Assembly: GCA_963516675.1 (NCBI GenBank) | Contig: CAUQBH010000007.1 | Coordinates: 62,001-126,000 of the forward strand | Source of the DNA: JABCPE02 sp963516675 | Lineage (GTDB): Bacteria > Bacteroidota > Bacteroidia > Flavobacteriales > Weeksellaceae | DNA length: 64,000 bases | Direction of reading: 5' to 3' | Shown: positions 50,792 to 60,225 of the stretch, piece by piece | How the letters are laid out: each line of letters opens with the position of its first letter | How positions within the stretch are numbered: position 1 is the stretch's first letter | Program-made: the position numbers and the translations under genes | The notes under the pieces: generated by a model | Database searches by the model: none | Seen by the model: the letters and a program-made list of their open reading frames with translations, nothing else | What the model was told of the DNA's origin: nothing

Positions 50792-51922
50792 ATGAAATTT
50801 ATTGTCACAAGTGGCGAGTTACAAAAAGCTTTAAATACGGTAAGTGGTGTGATATCTAGTTCACAATCTAGACCGATATTGGAGAATTTTCTTTTTGAGT
50901 TAGAAAATAATTTGCTTAAAATCACAGCATCAGACGGAGAGACTACTCTTTTGACATCTTTGGTGGTTAAGTCAGAAAGTAATGGCAAAATAGCGGTTCC
51001 TGCTAAGATGTTTCAAGATGCGATAAAAACATTTGGAGATCAGCCTCTTACTTTTTTGGTAAAACCAAATGAAAATGGAGGAGGGCTTTTGGAAATTTTA
51101 GATGAGAAGGATAATTATTTCATAGCGTTGGACAATGCAGAGGAATATCCTGAATTGGCAGAATTTAGTTCTTCACAAAAAGTTACTATTTCATCAGGAA
51201 TTCTTGCAGAAGCTCTTTCTAAAACGCTTTTCGCGACAAGTAATGATACGCTTCGTCCTGTGATGACAGGAGTGTTTTTCCAGTTTGGAGAAGAGGAGGT
51301 TAATTTTGTAGCAACGGATTCTCATAGATTGGTAGTTTATAAAAGAACAGACATTAAAAATAGTGAGCCTATGGAGTTCATTATGCCTAAAAAACCACTG
51401 AGCATCTTTAAAAATATTCTGACAAGTTCAGATGATGAGGTGGTTATAGAGTTTAATGAAAACATGGCGAAGTTTTCCTTCAAGGAGCATGTATGGATTT
51501 GTCGTTTGATAGATGGAAAATATCCTAACTATAACGCTGTAATTCCTAAGGAAAATCCTAATGTGCTGACTATAAATAGAACTCTTCTATTAAGTTCTAT
51601 CAAAAGAGCTTCTATTTTTGCCAGCAAATCTACCAGTCAGGTGAGATTTAAGTTGTCTGGGAATATCCTTTATCTTCATGCGGAAGATACAGAGTATGCA
51701 AACAAAGCAGAAATGCAGATACCATGTGACTACTCAGGAGAGGATATCAATATAGGATATAGTTCAAAATTCCTGACAGAAATGATAGCGGTTCTAGATT
51801 CGGAGGATATTATCATGAGAATGTCCCAAGCGAATAGACCAGGGATTGTAGAACCAGCGGACGGACTGGATGAGGAAGAGCAAATACTCATGCTGTCTAT
51901 GCCAGTAATAGGTTTAAATTAA
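50792..51922 (+). CDS. dnaN: DNA polymerase III beta subunit (sliding clamp)
   Basis: The beta clamp tethers the replicative polymerase to DNA. The 376-residue protein has the three clamp domains: MKFIVTSGELQKALNTVSGVI at the start, FVATDSHRLVVYKRT in the middle domain and the C-terminal VEPADG...QILMLSMPV. The ATG at 50792 was chosen because the longer frame (TTG at 50768) begins inside the promoter box. It is not next to dnaA here, which is usual for Bacteroidota. Confidence 0.96.
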   Translation: MKFIVTSGELQKALNTVSGVISSSQSRPILENFLFELENNLLKITASDGETTLLTSLVVKSESNGKIAVPAKMFQDAIKTFGDQPLTFLVKPNENGGGLLEILDEKDNYFIALDNAEEYPELAEFSSSQKVTISSGILAEALSKTLFATSNDTLRPVMTGVFFQFGEEEVNFVATDSHRLVVYKRTDIKNSEPMEFIMPKKPLSIFKNILTSSDDEVVIEFNENMAKFSFKEHVWICRLIDGKYPNYNAVIPKENPNVLTINRTLLLSSIKRASIFASKSTSQVRFKLSGNILYLHAEDTEYANKAEMQIPCDYSGEDINIGYSSKFLTEMIAVLDSEDIIMRMSQANRPGIVEPADGLDEEEQILMLSMPVIGLN

Positions 51923-51938
51923 TAAAATGAAAATAAAC

Positions 51939-51976
51939 GAGATGTAGAGTAAAAGACCTTTGCATCTCCTTTTTTA
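51939..51976 (+). terminator. Possible terminator after dnaN
   Basis: A 6-bp stem (gagatg 51939-51944 with catctc 51963-51968) followed by CTTTTTT. Loop is long (18 bases), so strength is uncertain. Confidence 0.45.
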
Positions 51977-51990
51977 ATATTTATATTTCA

Positions 51991-54390
51991 ATGAAGATTT
52001 CGAATAATTGGCTTAAAGATTACATTAGCACAGATTTAAATTCAGAAAAAATAGGAATTTACCTCACGGACATAGGTTTGGAAGTAGAGGGAATAGATAA
52101 ATTTGAAACCATCAAAGGAAGTTTGGAAGGCATCGTTGTAGGGAAGGTTCTAACCTGCGAAAAACATCCAAACGCTGATAAATTAAGTAAAACTACTGTA
52201 GATGTAGGAAACGGAACGATTCTAAATATCGTCTGCGGCGCTCCTAATGTGGCTGCGGGACAGCTCGTTGCAGTGGCTGTAGTGGGAACTACTTTGTTTG
52301 ATAAAAATGGAGGTTCTTTTACGATTAACAGAACCAAAATCAGAGGTGAGGTTTCGGAAGGGATGATTTGTGCAGAAGATGAAATAGGTCTGGGCGACAG
52401 CCATGCTGGAATCATGGTCTTAGATGAAACTCATGAAGTAGGAAAACCACTTGCGAATTACTATGATATTCAGCAAGATGAGGTTTATGAAATAGGACTG
52501 ACGCCTAACAGAACCGATGCGATTTCGCACTATGGTGTGGCGAGAGATTTACATGCGTTTTTGTCTTGTAATGGGATTGATTCTGAGCTTGTTAAGATGG
52601 AAACTTATGCGGCGGAATCAGAAGGAGAGCATAACTTTTCTGTTGAGGTAGAAAATAATGACTTGGCGCCGAGATACATTGGTGCTGTTTTGAAAAATAT
52701 AAAAGTAGGAGAATCGCCAGAATGGCTGAAAAACAGACTGAAAGCAATAGGTTTAGCACCGATAAATAATGTGGTGGATGTTACCAACTATATTCTTCAT
52801 GCTTATGGGCAGCCGCTTCATGCTTTTGATTTAGATAAAATTGGAGGAAATAAAATAATCGTAGGAAACAGCCCGCAGGGAACGAAATTTACTACGCTGG
52901 ACGGAGTGGAGAGAACGCTGAACGGAGAGGAAATCATGATAAAAGATGGAAATCAGAAACCGCTCTGCATCGCTGGGGTTTTTGGCGGACTGGATAGTGG
53001 AGTTTCTGAGCAGACACAGTCTATTTTCTTGGAAAGTGCTTACTTTAATCCAGTTGCTGTTCGTAAAGGAGCGAAATTCCATGGATTGAATACCGATGCT
53101 TCTTTCCGTTTTGAGAGAGGAGTAGATCCGAATAATACTAAAACCACTATTTCCTTGGCAGTGAAGTTGTTACAAGAATTGGCAGGAGCTACATTGGTGG
53201 GAGGATACATAGAGCATTATCCTGAAAAAATAAAACCTCACAATGTGATTTTTAGATATTCTAAGCTGGATCAAATTTTAGGAATAAAAATCCATAGAGG
53301 AAAAGTAAAAGAAATTTTGAAATCTTTGGAAATAGAACCTCTTAACGAAATTACCGATGGGCTAGAACTTTTGGTGCCGAATTACAGAGCGGATGTTACC
53401 AGAGAAATAGATGTGATAGAGGAAATCCTCAGAATTTATGGGTATAATAAGATAGATGCACCACAGAAAATTTCCTTTACACCAGTGAAATTGAGCTTTG
53501 ATGACCAAGATGGATTGGAAAACGAGTGGGCAAGGGCGCTTCAGGCGAATGGGTTTTATGAAGTGATGAACAATTCCCTTACTTCGGTGGAAGATGAAAC
53601 GGATGCAGTGAAGTTGCTAAATCCATTGAGCAATGATTTGGCATTTATGAGAAAATCTTTGCTGGAAGGGCTTTTGGAGAATGCTGTTTATAACATCAAC
53701 AGAAAAAATGCGGATATTAAGTTTTTCGAATTAGGAAAAATTTATCATAAAAAGGAAAAATACGAGGAGAGAAAACAGCTGGCGATTTTAGTTTCGGGAA
53801 GAAATCATTCTGAAAACTGGCTTCTTCCGAAGGGCAGCACAAGTTTTTATCATTTGAAAGCCTATGTTTCTCTTATTTTAAGCAAGTTGAATTTTGATAT
53901 TGTTGAAAAACCATTGCAGGATGGTCGTTTTTCGGATGCAATAGAATTTTCAGTTGAAGGAAAAACCGTTGCAAGGCTTGGAAAAGTAAGTCCGAAAATG
54001 CTGAAAAAATTTGACATAGAACAAGAAGCTTTCTATGCAGAAATAGAACTTGAAGAATGTCAAAATCTTCGTAATACAGAGAATTTGCGTTTCAAAGATA
54101 TTCCTAAATTTAACAAAACTAGAAGGGATTTGGCGCTGTTAGTAGATAAGTCTGTGCTATACACACAGCTTTATAATGCTGCTAAAAACAACAGGTCTCC
54201 ATTCTTGAAGAGCATCAATTTGTTTGATGTGTATGAAGGCAAAAATCTTCCAGAGGATAAGAAATCTTATGCATTGAGTTTTGAACTTCTTAACGAAGAA
54301 AAAACGATGGAGGAGAAGGAGATAGCGCAAGTGATGGATTCTTTGGTAAATGTTTTCAAGAAACAGTTTAATGCGGAACTCCGCTCATAA
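51991..54390 (+). CDS. pheT: Phenylalanyl-tRNA synthetase beta subunit
   Basis: PheT, with PheS, charges tRNA-Phe. The 799-residue protein has the N-terminal tRNA-binding domain (about 40-155, GKVLTCEKHPNADKL and ICAEDEIGLG), the B3/B4 editing domain (about 210-390, FDLDKIGGNKIIVG), B5 (about 405-475), the catalytic-like core and the C-terminal anticodon-binding FDX-ACB domain (about 705-799, NKTRRDLALLVDKSV). Length is normal. pheS is not adjacent, as is common in this phylum. Confidence 0.95.
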   Translation: MKISNNWLKDYISTDLNSEKIGIYLTDIGLEVEGIDKFETIKGSLEGIVVGKVLTCEKHPNADKLSKTTVDVGNGTILNIVCGAPNVAAGQLVAVAVVGTTLFDKNGGSFTINRTKIRGEVSEGMICAEDEIGLGDSHAGIMVLDETHEVGKPLANYYDIQQDEVYEIGLTPNRTDAISHYGVARDLHAFLSCNGIDSELVKMETYAAESEGEHNFSVEVENNDLAPRYIGAVLKNIKVGESPEWLKNRLKAIGLAPINNVVDVTNYILHAYGQPLHAFDLDKIGGNKIIVGNSPQGTKFTTLDGVERTLNGEEIMIKDGNQKPLCIAGVFGGLDSGVSEQTQSIFLESAYFNPVAVRKGAKFHGLNTDASFRFERGVDPNNTKTTISLAVKLLQELAGATLVGGYIEHYPEKIKPHNVIFRYSKLDQILGIKIHRGKVKEILKSLEIEPLNEITDGLELLVPNYRADVTREIDVIEEILRIYGYNKIDAPQKISFTPVKLSFDDQDGLENEWARALQANGFYEVMNNSLTSVEDETDAVKLLNPLSNDLAFMRKSLLEGLLENAVYNINRKNADIKFFELGKIYHKKEKYEERKQLAILVSGRNHSENWLLPKGSTSFYHLKAYVSLILSKLNFDIVEKPLQDGRFSDAIEFSVEGKTVARLGKVSPKMLKKFDIEQEAFYAEIELEECQNLRNTENLRFKDIPKFNKTRRDLALLVDKSVLYTQLYNAAKNNRSPFLKSINLFDVYEGKNLPEDKKSYALSFELLNEEKTMEEKEIAQVMDSLVNVFKKQFNAELRS

Positions 54391-54401
54391 ATACACAAAT
54401 T

Positions 54402-54797
54402 ATGAAAAAAATAATTTCACTAACAGCCGTGCTTGTCTTGTCATTGTCTTGTTCCAATGCATCTATTGCAGGGAAAAAAGAAAGTGTGCAGTTGAACAAT
54501 ACCAGTTGGGTTTTAGAGGAAAATTCTAAGACAAACTCTGGAATTACTTTAGAAATTTCAAAGGGCAGAGTATCAGGTTTTTCTGGGTGTAATAATTATT
54601 TCTCGGAATTAACCACAAATTCAAAAGATACTTTTCAAGTAAAAAGTATAGGAGCGACACGAATGCTTTGTGATAATATTTCTGTGGAAGAAGATTATCT
54701 AAATTTACTTGAAAAAGTGAATAAATATTTAATCAGTGAAACCTCTTTGGAGTTGTATAAAGACAATGTTTTGTTATTGAAATTTAAAAGAAAGTAA
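54402..54797 (+). CDS. META-domain (HslJ-like) lipoprotein
   Basis: A 131-residue lipoprotein with lipobox Cys17 (LSLSC). The META domain is recognised by NTSWVLEE, SGFSGCNNYFSEL (about 58-70) and GATRMLCDN (about 84-92). HslJ-type proteins are linked to heat and novobiocin resistance in E. coli, but the molecular function is unknown. It is 11 bases after pheT. Confidence 0.85.
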   Translation: MKKIISLTAVLVLSLSCSNASIAGKKESVQLNNTSWVLEENSKTNSGITLEISKGRVSGFSGCNNYFSELTTNSKDTFQVKSIGATRMLCDNISVEEDYLNLLEKVNKYLISETSLELYKDNVLLLKFKRK

Positions 54798-54839
54798 CTT
54801 TTTTTGATAGATAATTTTGTTGTTTTAGAAAAAAAAAGT

Positions 54840-54847
54840 ACTTTTGC
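54840..54847 (+). promoter_or_regulatory. -7 box (TACTTTTG) of the DUF177-rpmF unit
   Basis: TACTTTTG lies 10 bases before the ATG at 54857, giving a very short leader. A second match, TAATTTTG, is at 54823-54830. Confidence 0.5.
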
Positions 54848-54856
54848 AAACCTATT

Positions 54857-55384
54857 ATGGACAAATATAGAAACTATGACATCAGTTTTTCTGGTCTAAA
54901 GCAAGGAAAACATGAGTTTGAGTTCTGTGTTGATCAGCAGTTCTTTGATTTATTTGAGGCTGAAGAAGAATTTGAAAATGCCAAAATAGTTAGTAAAGTT
55001 TTACTTGAAAAACATTCTACTTTTTTGGATTTTGTAATTTCTGTTTCGGGAACAGTGGATTTGACTTGTGATATCAGCAATGAAAAATTCCAATATCCAG
55101 TAAATAATGAAATAAAATTCTTGGTAAAGTTTGGAGAAGAATATGATGATAGCAATGAAGAGATTATTACAATTCCTCATCACTATAGTGAGTTCAATAT
55201 CGCTCAGTTTATCTATGAAGCAGTGGTTCTTGCTATTCCTATGAAAAAAGTATCTCCTGCGGCGCTAGAAAACGAAGAATTTCAGGATTTATTAGATAAA
55301 TTCAGTCCTAAAATAAATGAAGAAAAGGCGGATGATGAAGACATAGATCCAAGATGGGAAGCGTTGAATAAATTGAGAAAATAA
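54857..55384 (+). CDS. DUF177 (YceD-like) protein
   Basis: A 175-residue cytoplasmic protein of the DUF177/YceD family, which in bacteria is encoded just upstream of rpmF and is connected with 23S rRNA or ribosome assembly. Family features are the VSGTVDLTCDISNEKF strand region (about 64-80) and the C-terminal acidic segment ending DIDPRWEALNKLRK, typical of this family. It is 32 bases upstream of rpmF. Only one of the Cys pairs seen in some relatives remains, so metal binding is unlikely. Confidence 0.88.
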   Translation: MDKYRNYDISFSGLKQGKHEFEFCVDQQFFDLFEAEEEFENAKIVSKVLLEKHSTFLDFVISVSGTVDLTCDISNEKFQYPVNNEIKFLVKFGEEYDDSNEEIITIPHHYSEFNIAQFIYEAVVLAIPMKKVSPAALENEEFQDLLDKFSPKINEEKADDEDIDPRWEALNKLRK

Positions 55385-55416
55385 AAGTTAATATAAAAAG
55401 CTAAAAATTATTAGAA

Positions 55417-55614
55417 ATGGCACATCCTAAAAGAAGACAGTCATCTACAAGAAGAGATAAAAGAAGAACTCACTACAAAGCAGTAGTTCCTCAATTGGCA
55501 AAAGATGCTACAACAGGTGAATTACACCTATATCACAGAGCTCACTGGCATGAAGGAAAACTTTACTACAGAGGTAAAGTAGTTCTTGAAAAAGAAGTAG
55601 AATCTGCAGAATAA
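55417..55614 (+). CDS. rpmF: Ribosomal protein bL32
   Basis: A 65-residue bL32 protein with the typical MAHPKRRQSSTRRDKRRTH start and a C-terminal extension (EKEVESAE). The zinc-binding Cys residues of the C+ form are absent, so this is the zinc-independent form. It stands between DUF177 and accB, the standard yceD-rpmF-fatty acid arrangement. Confidence 0.96.
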   Translation: MAHPKRRQSSTRRDKRRTHYKAVVPQLAKDATTGELHLYHRAHWHEGKLYYRGKVVLEKEVESAE

Positions 55615-55660
55615 CCATAGATTTTTGGTAAAATCTCCAAAAATCGCGGTAAGAATATAG

Positions 55661-55694
55661 AACCATTCTTTTTTACAAAAGTGAATGGTTTTTT
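55661..55694 (+). terminator. Terminator or attenuator between rpmF and accB
   Basis: An 8-bp stem (aaccattc 55661-55668 with gaatggtt 55683-55690), followed by TTTT. It lies just before a new promoter box. Confidence 0.6.
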
Positions 55695-55706
55695 GTGTTT
55701 ATTTAC

Positions 55707-55714
55707 TATATTTG
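55707..55714 (+). promoter_or_regulatory. -7 box (TATATTTG) of accB
   Basis: TATATTTG is 19 bases before the accB ATG at 55734. A GTG start at 55695 would lie upstream of it and is rejected. Confidence 0.6.
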
Positions 55715-55733
55715 GACAATAAAATTATTTTTT

Positions 55734-56204
55734 ATGGATATTAAAGACTTACAAAACCTTATTAAATTTGTTTCAAAGGCTGATGTAGCCGGAGTAAAAT
55801 ACAAAACTAAGGATTTTGAAATCAATATTACCAATCATACATTTGGTACGGTGGTGACAACGCCACAGATGACACAAGTTCAACCAGTGGTAAATGCAGC
55901 TCCTGTTGCACAGTCAGAGCAGGAATCTTCTGCAAACTCAGCAGAATCTGCAGAAAATGATAAATATATTACAATAAAATCTCCTATCATTGGTACTTTC
56001 TATAGAAAACCAGCTCCAGACAAAGATCCTTTCGTGAGTGTAGGAAGTGAAATCACAGAAGGAACAGTGGTTTGTGTGGTGGAAGCTATGAAATTATTCA
56101 ATCAGATAGAGTCTGAAGTGAGTGGAAAAATCGTGAAAATTTTGGTGGATGATGCATCTCCTGTGGAGTACGACCAGCCATTATTCTTGGTAGATCCATC
56201 ATAA
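55734..56204 (+). CDS. accB: Biotin carboxyl carrier protein of acetyl-CoA carboxylase
   Basis: AccB carries the biotin of acetyl-CoA carboxylase. In the 156-residue protein, residues 1-40 form the N-terminal helical segment (MDIKDLQNLIKFVSK), followed by an Ala/Ser/Glu-rich linker (about 50-80) and the C-terminal biotinyl domain with the biotinylation site EAMKLF, Lys120. The start is at 55734, decided by the promoter box at 55707-55714. accC follows 37 bases later. Confidence 0.95.
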   Translation: MDIKDLQNLIKFVSKADVAGVKYKTKDFEINITNHTFGTVVTTPQMTQVQPVVNAAPVAQSEQESSANSAESAENDKYITIKSPIIGTFYRKPAPDKDPFVSVGSEITEGTVVCVVEAMKLFNQIESEVSGKIVKILVDDASPVEYDQPLFLVDPS

Positions 56205-56241
56205 ATCACTCTATTTATTGTAATTGATAAACAGAAAAACA

Positions 56242-57597
56242 ATGTTTAAAAAGATATTAATTGCCAATCGTGGAGAGATTGCGATGAGAATTCTCAGAAC
56301 TTGTAAAGAGATGGGAATCAAAACGGTAGCAGTCTACTCAATCGCGGATAAAGATAGTCTGCATGTAAGATTTGCGGATGAAGCGGTATGTATAGGTCCT
56401 GCGGCGAGTAAGGATTCTTATCTGAAAATTCCTAACATCATTGCAGCAGCAGAAATCACAAATGCAGATGCTATTCACCCTGGGTATGGATTTTTGGCTG
56501 AAAATGCCAATTTTTCTAGAATTTGTCAGAAAAATGGAATAAAATTCATCGGTGCTACACCAGAGCAGATAGAAAAAATGGGAGATAAAGCTACTGCGAA
56601 AGCAACAATGAAAGCAGCTGGAATTCCTTGTGTTCCTGGGTCTGATGGACTTGTAGAATCTTTGGAAGAAGCTGAAAAAATTGCTGAAGAAATCGGCTAT
56701 CCTGTAATGATAAAAGCTACAGCAGGTGGTGGTGGTAAAGGAATGCGCGCCATCTGGAGCAAAGAAGAGCTTAGAGAAAGCTGGGATTCTACTATTCAAG
56801 AGGCTTTAGCGGCTTTCGGGAATGGTGGAATGTACATGGAAAAACTGATAGAAGAGCCAAGACACATAGAATTCCAGATTGCTGGAGATAGATATGGTAA
56901 GGCTTGCCATTTATCAGAAAGAGACTGCTCTATTCAGAGAAGAAATCAAAAATTGATAGAAGAAACGCCGTCTCCTTTTATGACGGAGGAACTTCGTGAA
57001 AAAATGGGAAATGCCGCTGTAAAAGCAGCTGAATATATCGGGTATGAAGGAGTAGGAACGATAGAATTTTTGGTTGATAAACACAGAAACTTCTATTTCA
57101 TGGAGATGAATACTCGTATTCAGGTGGAACACCCTATCACAGAGCAGGTTATAGATTATGACCTTATCCGTGAGCAGATTTTATTAGCAGCAGGAGAAAA
57201 AATTCTTGGAAAAAACTATTATCCAAAATTATATTCTATAGAATGTAGAATCAATGCGGAAGATCCGTATTCTGATTTTAGACCTGCACCTGGTAAAATT
57301 ACTCAGCTTAATATCCCTGGCGGGCACGGTGTGAGAGTGGATACGCATGTGTATGCTGGTTATACAATCCCGCCAAACTATGATTCTATGATAGCTAAGC
57401 TCATCATCACAGCACAGACTAGAGAGGAGGCTATTGCTAAAATGAAAAGGTCTTTGGATGAGTTTTATATAGAAGGAGTGAAAACTACGATTCCTTTCCA
57501 CAGACAGCTGATGGACAATCCTGATTTCCTTGCTGGAAATTACACAACTAAGTTCATGGAGACTTTTGTGATGGATAAAGATTATGAATTTCACTAA
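56242..57597 (+). CDS. accC: Biotin carboxylase subunit of acetyl-CoA carboxylase
   Basis: AccC carboxylates biotin using bicarbonate and ATP. The 451-residue protein has FKKILIANRGEIAMRI at the start, the HPGYGFLAENA motif, the ATP-grasp loop KATAGGGGKGMR, the catalytic region MEMNTRIQVEHP and the C-terminal biotin carboxylase domain. The ATG at 56242 is preferred to a TTG at 56224. It ends with a terminator that is also used by the convergent permease gene. Confidence 0.96.
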   Translation: MFKKILIANRGEIAMRILRTCKEMGIKTVAVYSIADKDSLHVRFADEAVCIGPAASKDSYLKIPNIIAAAEITNADAIHPGYGFLAENANFSRICQKNGIKFIGATPEQIEKMGDKATAKATMKAAGIPCVPGSDGLVESLEEAEKIAEEIGYPVMIKATAGGGGKGMRAIWSKEELRESWDSTIQEALAAFGNGGMYMEKLIEEPRHIEFQIAGDRYGKACHLSERDCSIQRRNQKLIEETPSPFMTEELREKMGNAAVKAAEYIGYEGVGTIEFLVDKHRNFYFMEMNTRIQVEHPITEQVIDYDLIREQILLAAGEKILGKNYYPKLYSIECRINAEDPYSDFRPAPGKITQLNIPGGHGVRVDTHVYAGYTIPPNYDSMIAKLIITAQTREEAIAKMKRSLDEFYIEGVKTTIPFHRQLMDNPDFLAGNYTTKFMETFVMDKDYEFH

Positions 57598-57608
57598 TCA
57601 ATAAAAAG

Positions 57609-57637
57609 AAACACTACTAAATTTTAGTAGTGTTTTT
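57609..57637. terminator. Bidirectional terminator between accC and the permease gene
   Basis: A long near-perfect hairpin, aaacactactaaa with tttagtagtgttt and minimal loop, with T tracts on both sides, between convergent stops (57597 and 57652). Confidence 0.8.
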
Positions 57638-57651
57638 ATTTTTTACTTTAT

Positions 57652-59016
57652 TTACTTTACGCCTAATTTTCCGAGTAAGATAAAGAGCACGGCGATTACT
57701 AAATAGGACAATCCATTAGGAGATAAAAGCGTTCCTGCTAAAACTACACAAGTTCCTACAATAGCGAAAAGCAGCATGGTGTATTTCAGGGTTTTATTTT
57801 TTAGTAAATGTTCTCTAAACAATTTGAAAAGCCCTAAATACAAACAAAAATTAACCACATAAATGAACAGAATAGGAATGGCTGATATGTCGTAATTTAG
57901 TTCTTTTAGGAATGGATTGGTATTAGATAAATAAAAAATAAAAAGATAAATGCTCATCAGCCCGAAGCCTACCAAAGCGCTATTTACGGGCATTCCAGTT
58001 CTTTTACTGATATTGCCTAAATTCAGGAATTTTTTAGAATATTCTAGATTGTAGAATTGGTAAGGAGCGCGGGTATTTGCGAGAACAAGTCCATTGCAAG
58101 TTCCTAATACAGAGATGATTATGAATAGCTGTATGATTATCGCTCCTGCTTCAGTGGAAATTTTTCTAGAAAATTCTATGATATAGGTGTCGCCCAGCTG
58201 CTGTATTTCATCACTGCTCATATTGGAGACAATTCCTAAATAATAAAAAACATAAACCACCAAGACGATCAAAGTCCCTGAAATTAAGGCTTTTGGGAGG
58301 TTTTTCTGTGAGTCTTTGATTTCTCCAGAAATTTGCATCGCGATATACCACCCATCCATAGAAAAGGCGATAGGAATGAAACTTGCGCCCACTAAAAGCC
58401 AAAAATTAGTTTCGTTGGAAGAGATTATGGTTTGATTTTCAATTTGATTTAGCGGTTCAGTGTCATTTCCTAAAAGGCTGATAATTCCAAAAGCAGCAAT
58501 GAAAATGAGCGGAAATAACTTTAAAACCGCGGTTAATTGTAGAAAAACACCGCTGGATTTTGGTCTGAAAATATTAAGGAATAAAAATATAACTCCATTG
58601 CACCAGCCTATCAGTGAATAGTGCAGGAAATTAGGTTCAAAATCAATAAACTCGGCAAAAAGGTGTGAGATATAAATCCCTGATACAGTGAGTAATACTC
58701 CTGCTAATAAAGGTAAAAACATAATGAAATAAACCCAGCCCACATAAGCCGCCGCTCTCTTCCCATAGCGAAATTCCACATAATGCAGGAGTCCGCCTTC
58801 TTTCGGAGAGAAGATGGCATAATTTGCCATAGATGCCGCTGAAAAAACCACACTGATTCCCACGATGATAAAGCCCATCACACCCGCATAAACATTGCCA
58901 TTGGTGGAGGCTAAAACATCATCTACTTTGAAGAAAATTCCAGACCCTATCATCTGTCCGACCACCATGGACACTGCCATGAACAGCCCGTATCTTACCA
59001 CTAATTTCTGTCCCAT
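57652..59016 (-). CDS. APC-superfamily amino acid permease
   Basis: A 454-residue transporter with about 12 transmembrane helices. The APC-type start GLFMAVSMVVGQMIGSGIFF (about 10-29, with the GSGIF substrate-binding loop in the broken first helix) and the SFIPIAFSMDGWYIAMQISGEIKD region near helix 6 are characteristic. It belongs to the L-type (LAT) amino acid/polyamine/organocation permeases; the substrate is not predictable. The promoter is a minus-strand TATATTTG at 59043-59050. Confidence 0.88.
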   Translation of the reverse strand: MGQKLVVRYGLFMAVSMVVGQMIGSGIFFKVDDVLASTNGNVYAGVMGFIIVGISVVFSAASMANYAIFSPKEGGLLHYVEFRYGKRAAAYVGWVYFIMFLPLLAGVLLTVSGIYISHLFAEFIDFEPNFLHYSLIGWCNGVIFLFLNIFRPKSSGVFLQLTAVLKLFPLIFIAAFGIISLLGNDTEPLNQIENQTIISSNETNFWLLVGASFIPIAFSMDGWYIAMQISGEIKDSQKNLPKALISGTLIVLVVYVFYYLGIVSNMSSDEIQQLGDTYIIEFSRKISTEAGAIIIQLFIIISVLGTCNGLVLANTRAPYQFYNLEYSKKFLNLGNISKRTGMPVNSALVGFGLMSIYLFIFYLSNTNPFLKELNYDISAIPILFIYVVNFCLYLGLFKLFREHLLKNKTLKYTMLLFAIVGTCVVLAGTLLSPNGLSYLVIAVLFILLGKLGVK

Positions 59017-59042
59017 TGTTTGATTTTAGTAATTTAGGGCAA

Positions 59043-59050
59043 CAAATATA
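59043..59050 (-). promoter_or_regulatory. -7 box (TATATTTG) of the permease gene
   Basis: The minus strand reads TATATTTG 27 bases before the ATG at 59016. Confidence 0.6.
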
Positions 59051-59111
59051 ACTTTTTCGCATCGAAAATATTTATTTCAGGGCTAAATATTTTAAAATTC
59101 ATAAATATTAT

Positions 59112-59119
59112 TAACTTTG
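59112..59119 (+). promoter_or_regulatory. -7 box (TAACTTTG) of the DUF5672 gene
   Basis: TAACTTTG lies 32 bases before the ATG at 59151 and opens the surface-glycan cluster. Confidence 0.5.
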
Positions 59120-59150
59120 TGAAAATTAATGCTAATCATAAATCAATGCA

Positions 59151-59945
59151 ATGATTGATATAGTTATTCCTATATATAGAAAAGTTCCTAATAATGAAGA
59201 TTTAGTATCTATTAATCAAGTCTTTAGAATTTTAAAAAATCATAATATAACTTTCATATGCCCTGAAAGTTTAGATACAACAGTTTATCAAAATTTTGGA
59301 AAGGCAACTTTTGTAACATTTGAAGATAAGTATTTTGAGAATATTTATGGGTATAATCAATTAATGCTTAGTGTAGATTTTTATAAAGCATTTAATAAAA
59401 AATATATACTTATTTATCAGACAGATGCATATATCTTTAGAGATGATTTGTTATTTTGGTGTGAGAAGGATTATGATTATATAGGAGCTCCTTGGATTCG
59501 AAGTAGGGAAAAAGCCCCTTTTATAAAAGTAATTTGGGATAATTCTATTTGTTTTATAAAGCAGTTTATCAACTATAAGAATAATCATAAGACACAGAAA
59601 AATAAGATTTTATTGTATAATGAAGTTGGAAATGGCGGTTTTTCATTACGAAAAAGAGAAAAGTTTATAGAAATATTAGAGAAACTTTCTGAACAGGTAG
59701 CAATATATTTGAGACCTGAAAATAAGAGCGCTTTTTATGCTGAAGATGTGTTTTTTAGCATAGAACCTAAAAGAAATGGTCTTGACTTTAAGAAACCTAA
59801 TTATAAAGAAGCTTGTTTATTTGCGATTGAAAATAAAGTAGAAAAAGCATTTAATTATAATAATGGACTCCTGCCTATGGGTTGTCACCGATGGAATAAG
59901 GAAAACATAAACTTTTGGAAACAATTCATAAAATATGAAGAATAA
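59151..59945 (+). CDS. DUF5672 family putative glycosyltransferase
   Basis: A 264-residue protein of the DUF5672 family, found in polysaccharide loci and thought to be GT-A-like glycosyltransferases. The acidic metal-binding motif is seen in YQTDAYIFRDDLLFWC (about 91-106), and VGNGGFSLRKR near 162-172 and the AEDVFFS motif near 198-204 are typical. It is AT-rich, without signal peptide or membrane segment. It is followed by a glycosyltransferase remnant in which recombination seems to have occurred. Confidence 0.8.
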   Translation: MIDIVIPIYRKVPNNEDLVSINQVFRILKNHNITFICPESLDTTVYQNFGKATFVTFEDKYFENIYGYNQLMLSVDFYKAFNKKYILIYQTDAYIFRDDLLFWCEKDYDYIGAPWIRSREKAPFIKVIWDNSICFIKQFINYKNNHKTQKNKILLYNEVGNGGFSLRKREKFIEILEKLSEQVAIYLRPENKSAFYAEDVFFSIEPKRNGLDFKKPNYKEACLFAIENKVEKAFNYNNGLLPMGCHRWNKENINFWKQFIKYEE

Positions 59946-60224
59946 AATATTTTTCAGCAGAAAGAGAACAAATTACGAAAACCCTGCTTGAGTTTCCGTG
60001 TGTTTGAGGCGATGGCATTGGAGAAAAAAATAATTACGGACAATGAAAAAATAAAAAATTATGATTTCTACAATCCCAATAATATTTTGGTCTTAAATAA
60101 AGATTTTAGTAATATTACAAAAGAATTTTTTGAAACGCCGTACCAGTCACTGCCAGAGGAAATTTATAAAAAATATACTCTGGAAAAATGGGTAGAGCGA
60201 GTTTTTAATTTAGAAAATAATTAA
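59946..60224 (+). pseudogene. 5'-truncated GT-B glycosyltransferase remnant
   Basis: The frame starting at the TTG at 59988 encodes 78 residues (LSFRVFEAMALEKKIITDNEKIKNYDFYNP...) that look like the C-terminal end of a longer GT-B-type glycosyltransferase, where a conserved Arg-x-x-Glu and a Lys-x-Ile-x-(T)-x-Asn motif close the donor site. Upstream, the frame is open only to a stop at 59943-59945, and the rest of the enzyme is missing. The intact next gene begins just 2 bases after its stop. I regard it as a deletion remnant; it could still be expressed as a small protein. Confidence 0.6.
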
Positions 60225-60225
60225 A

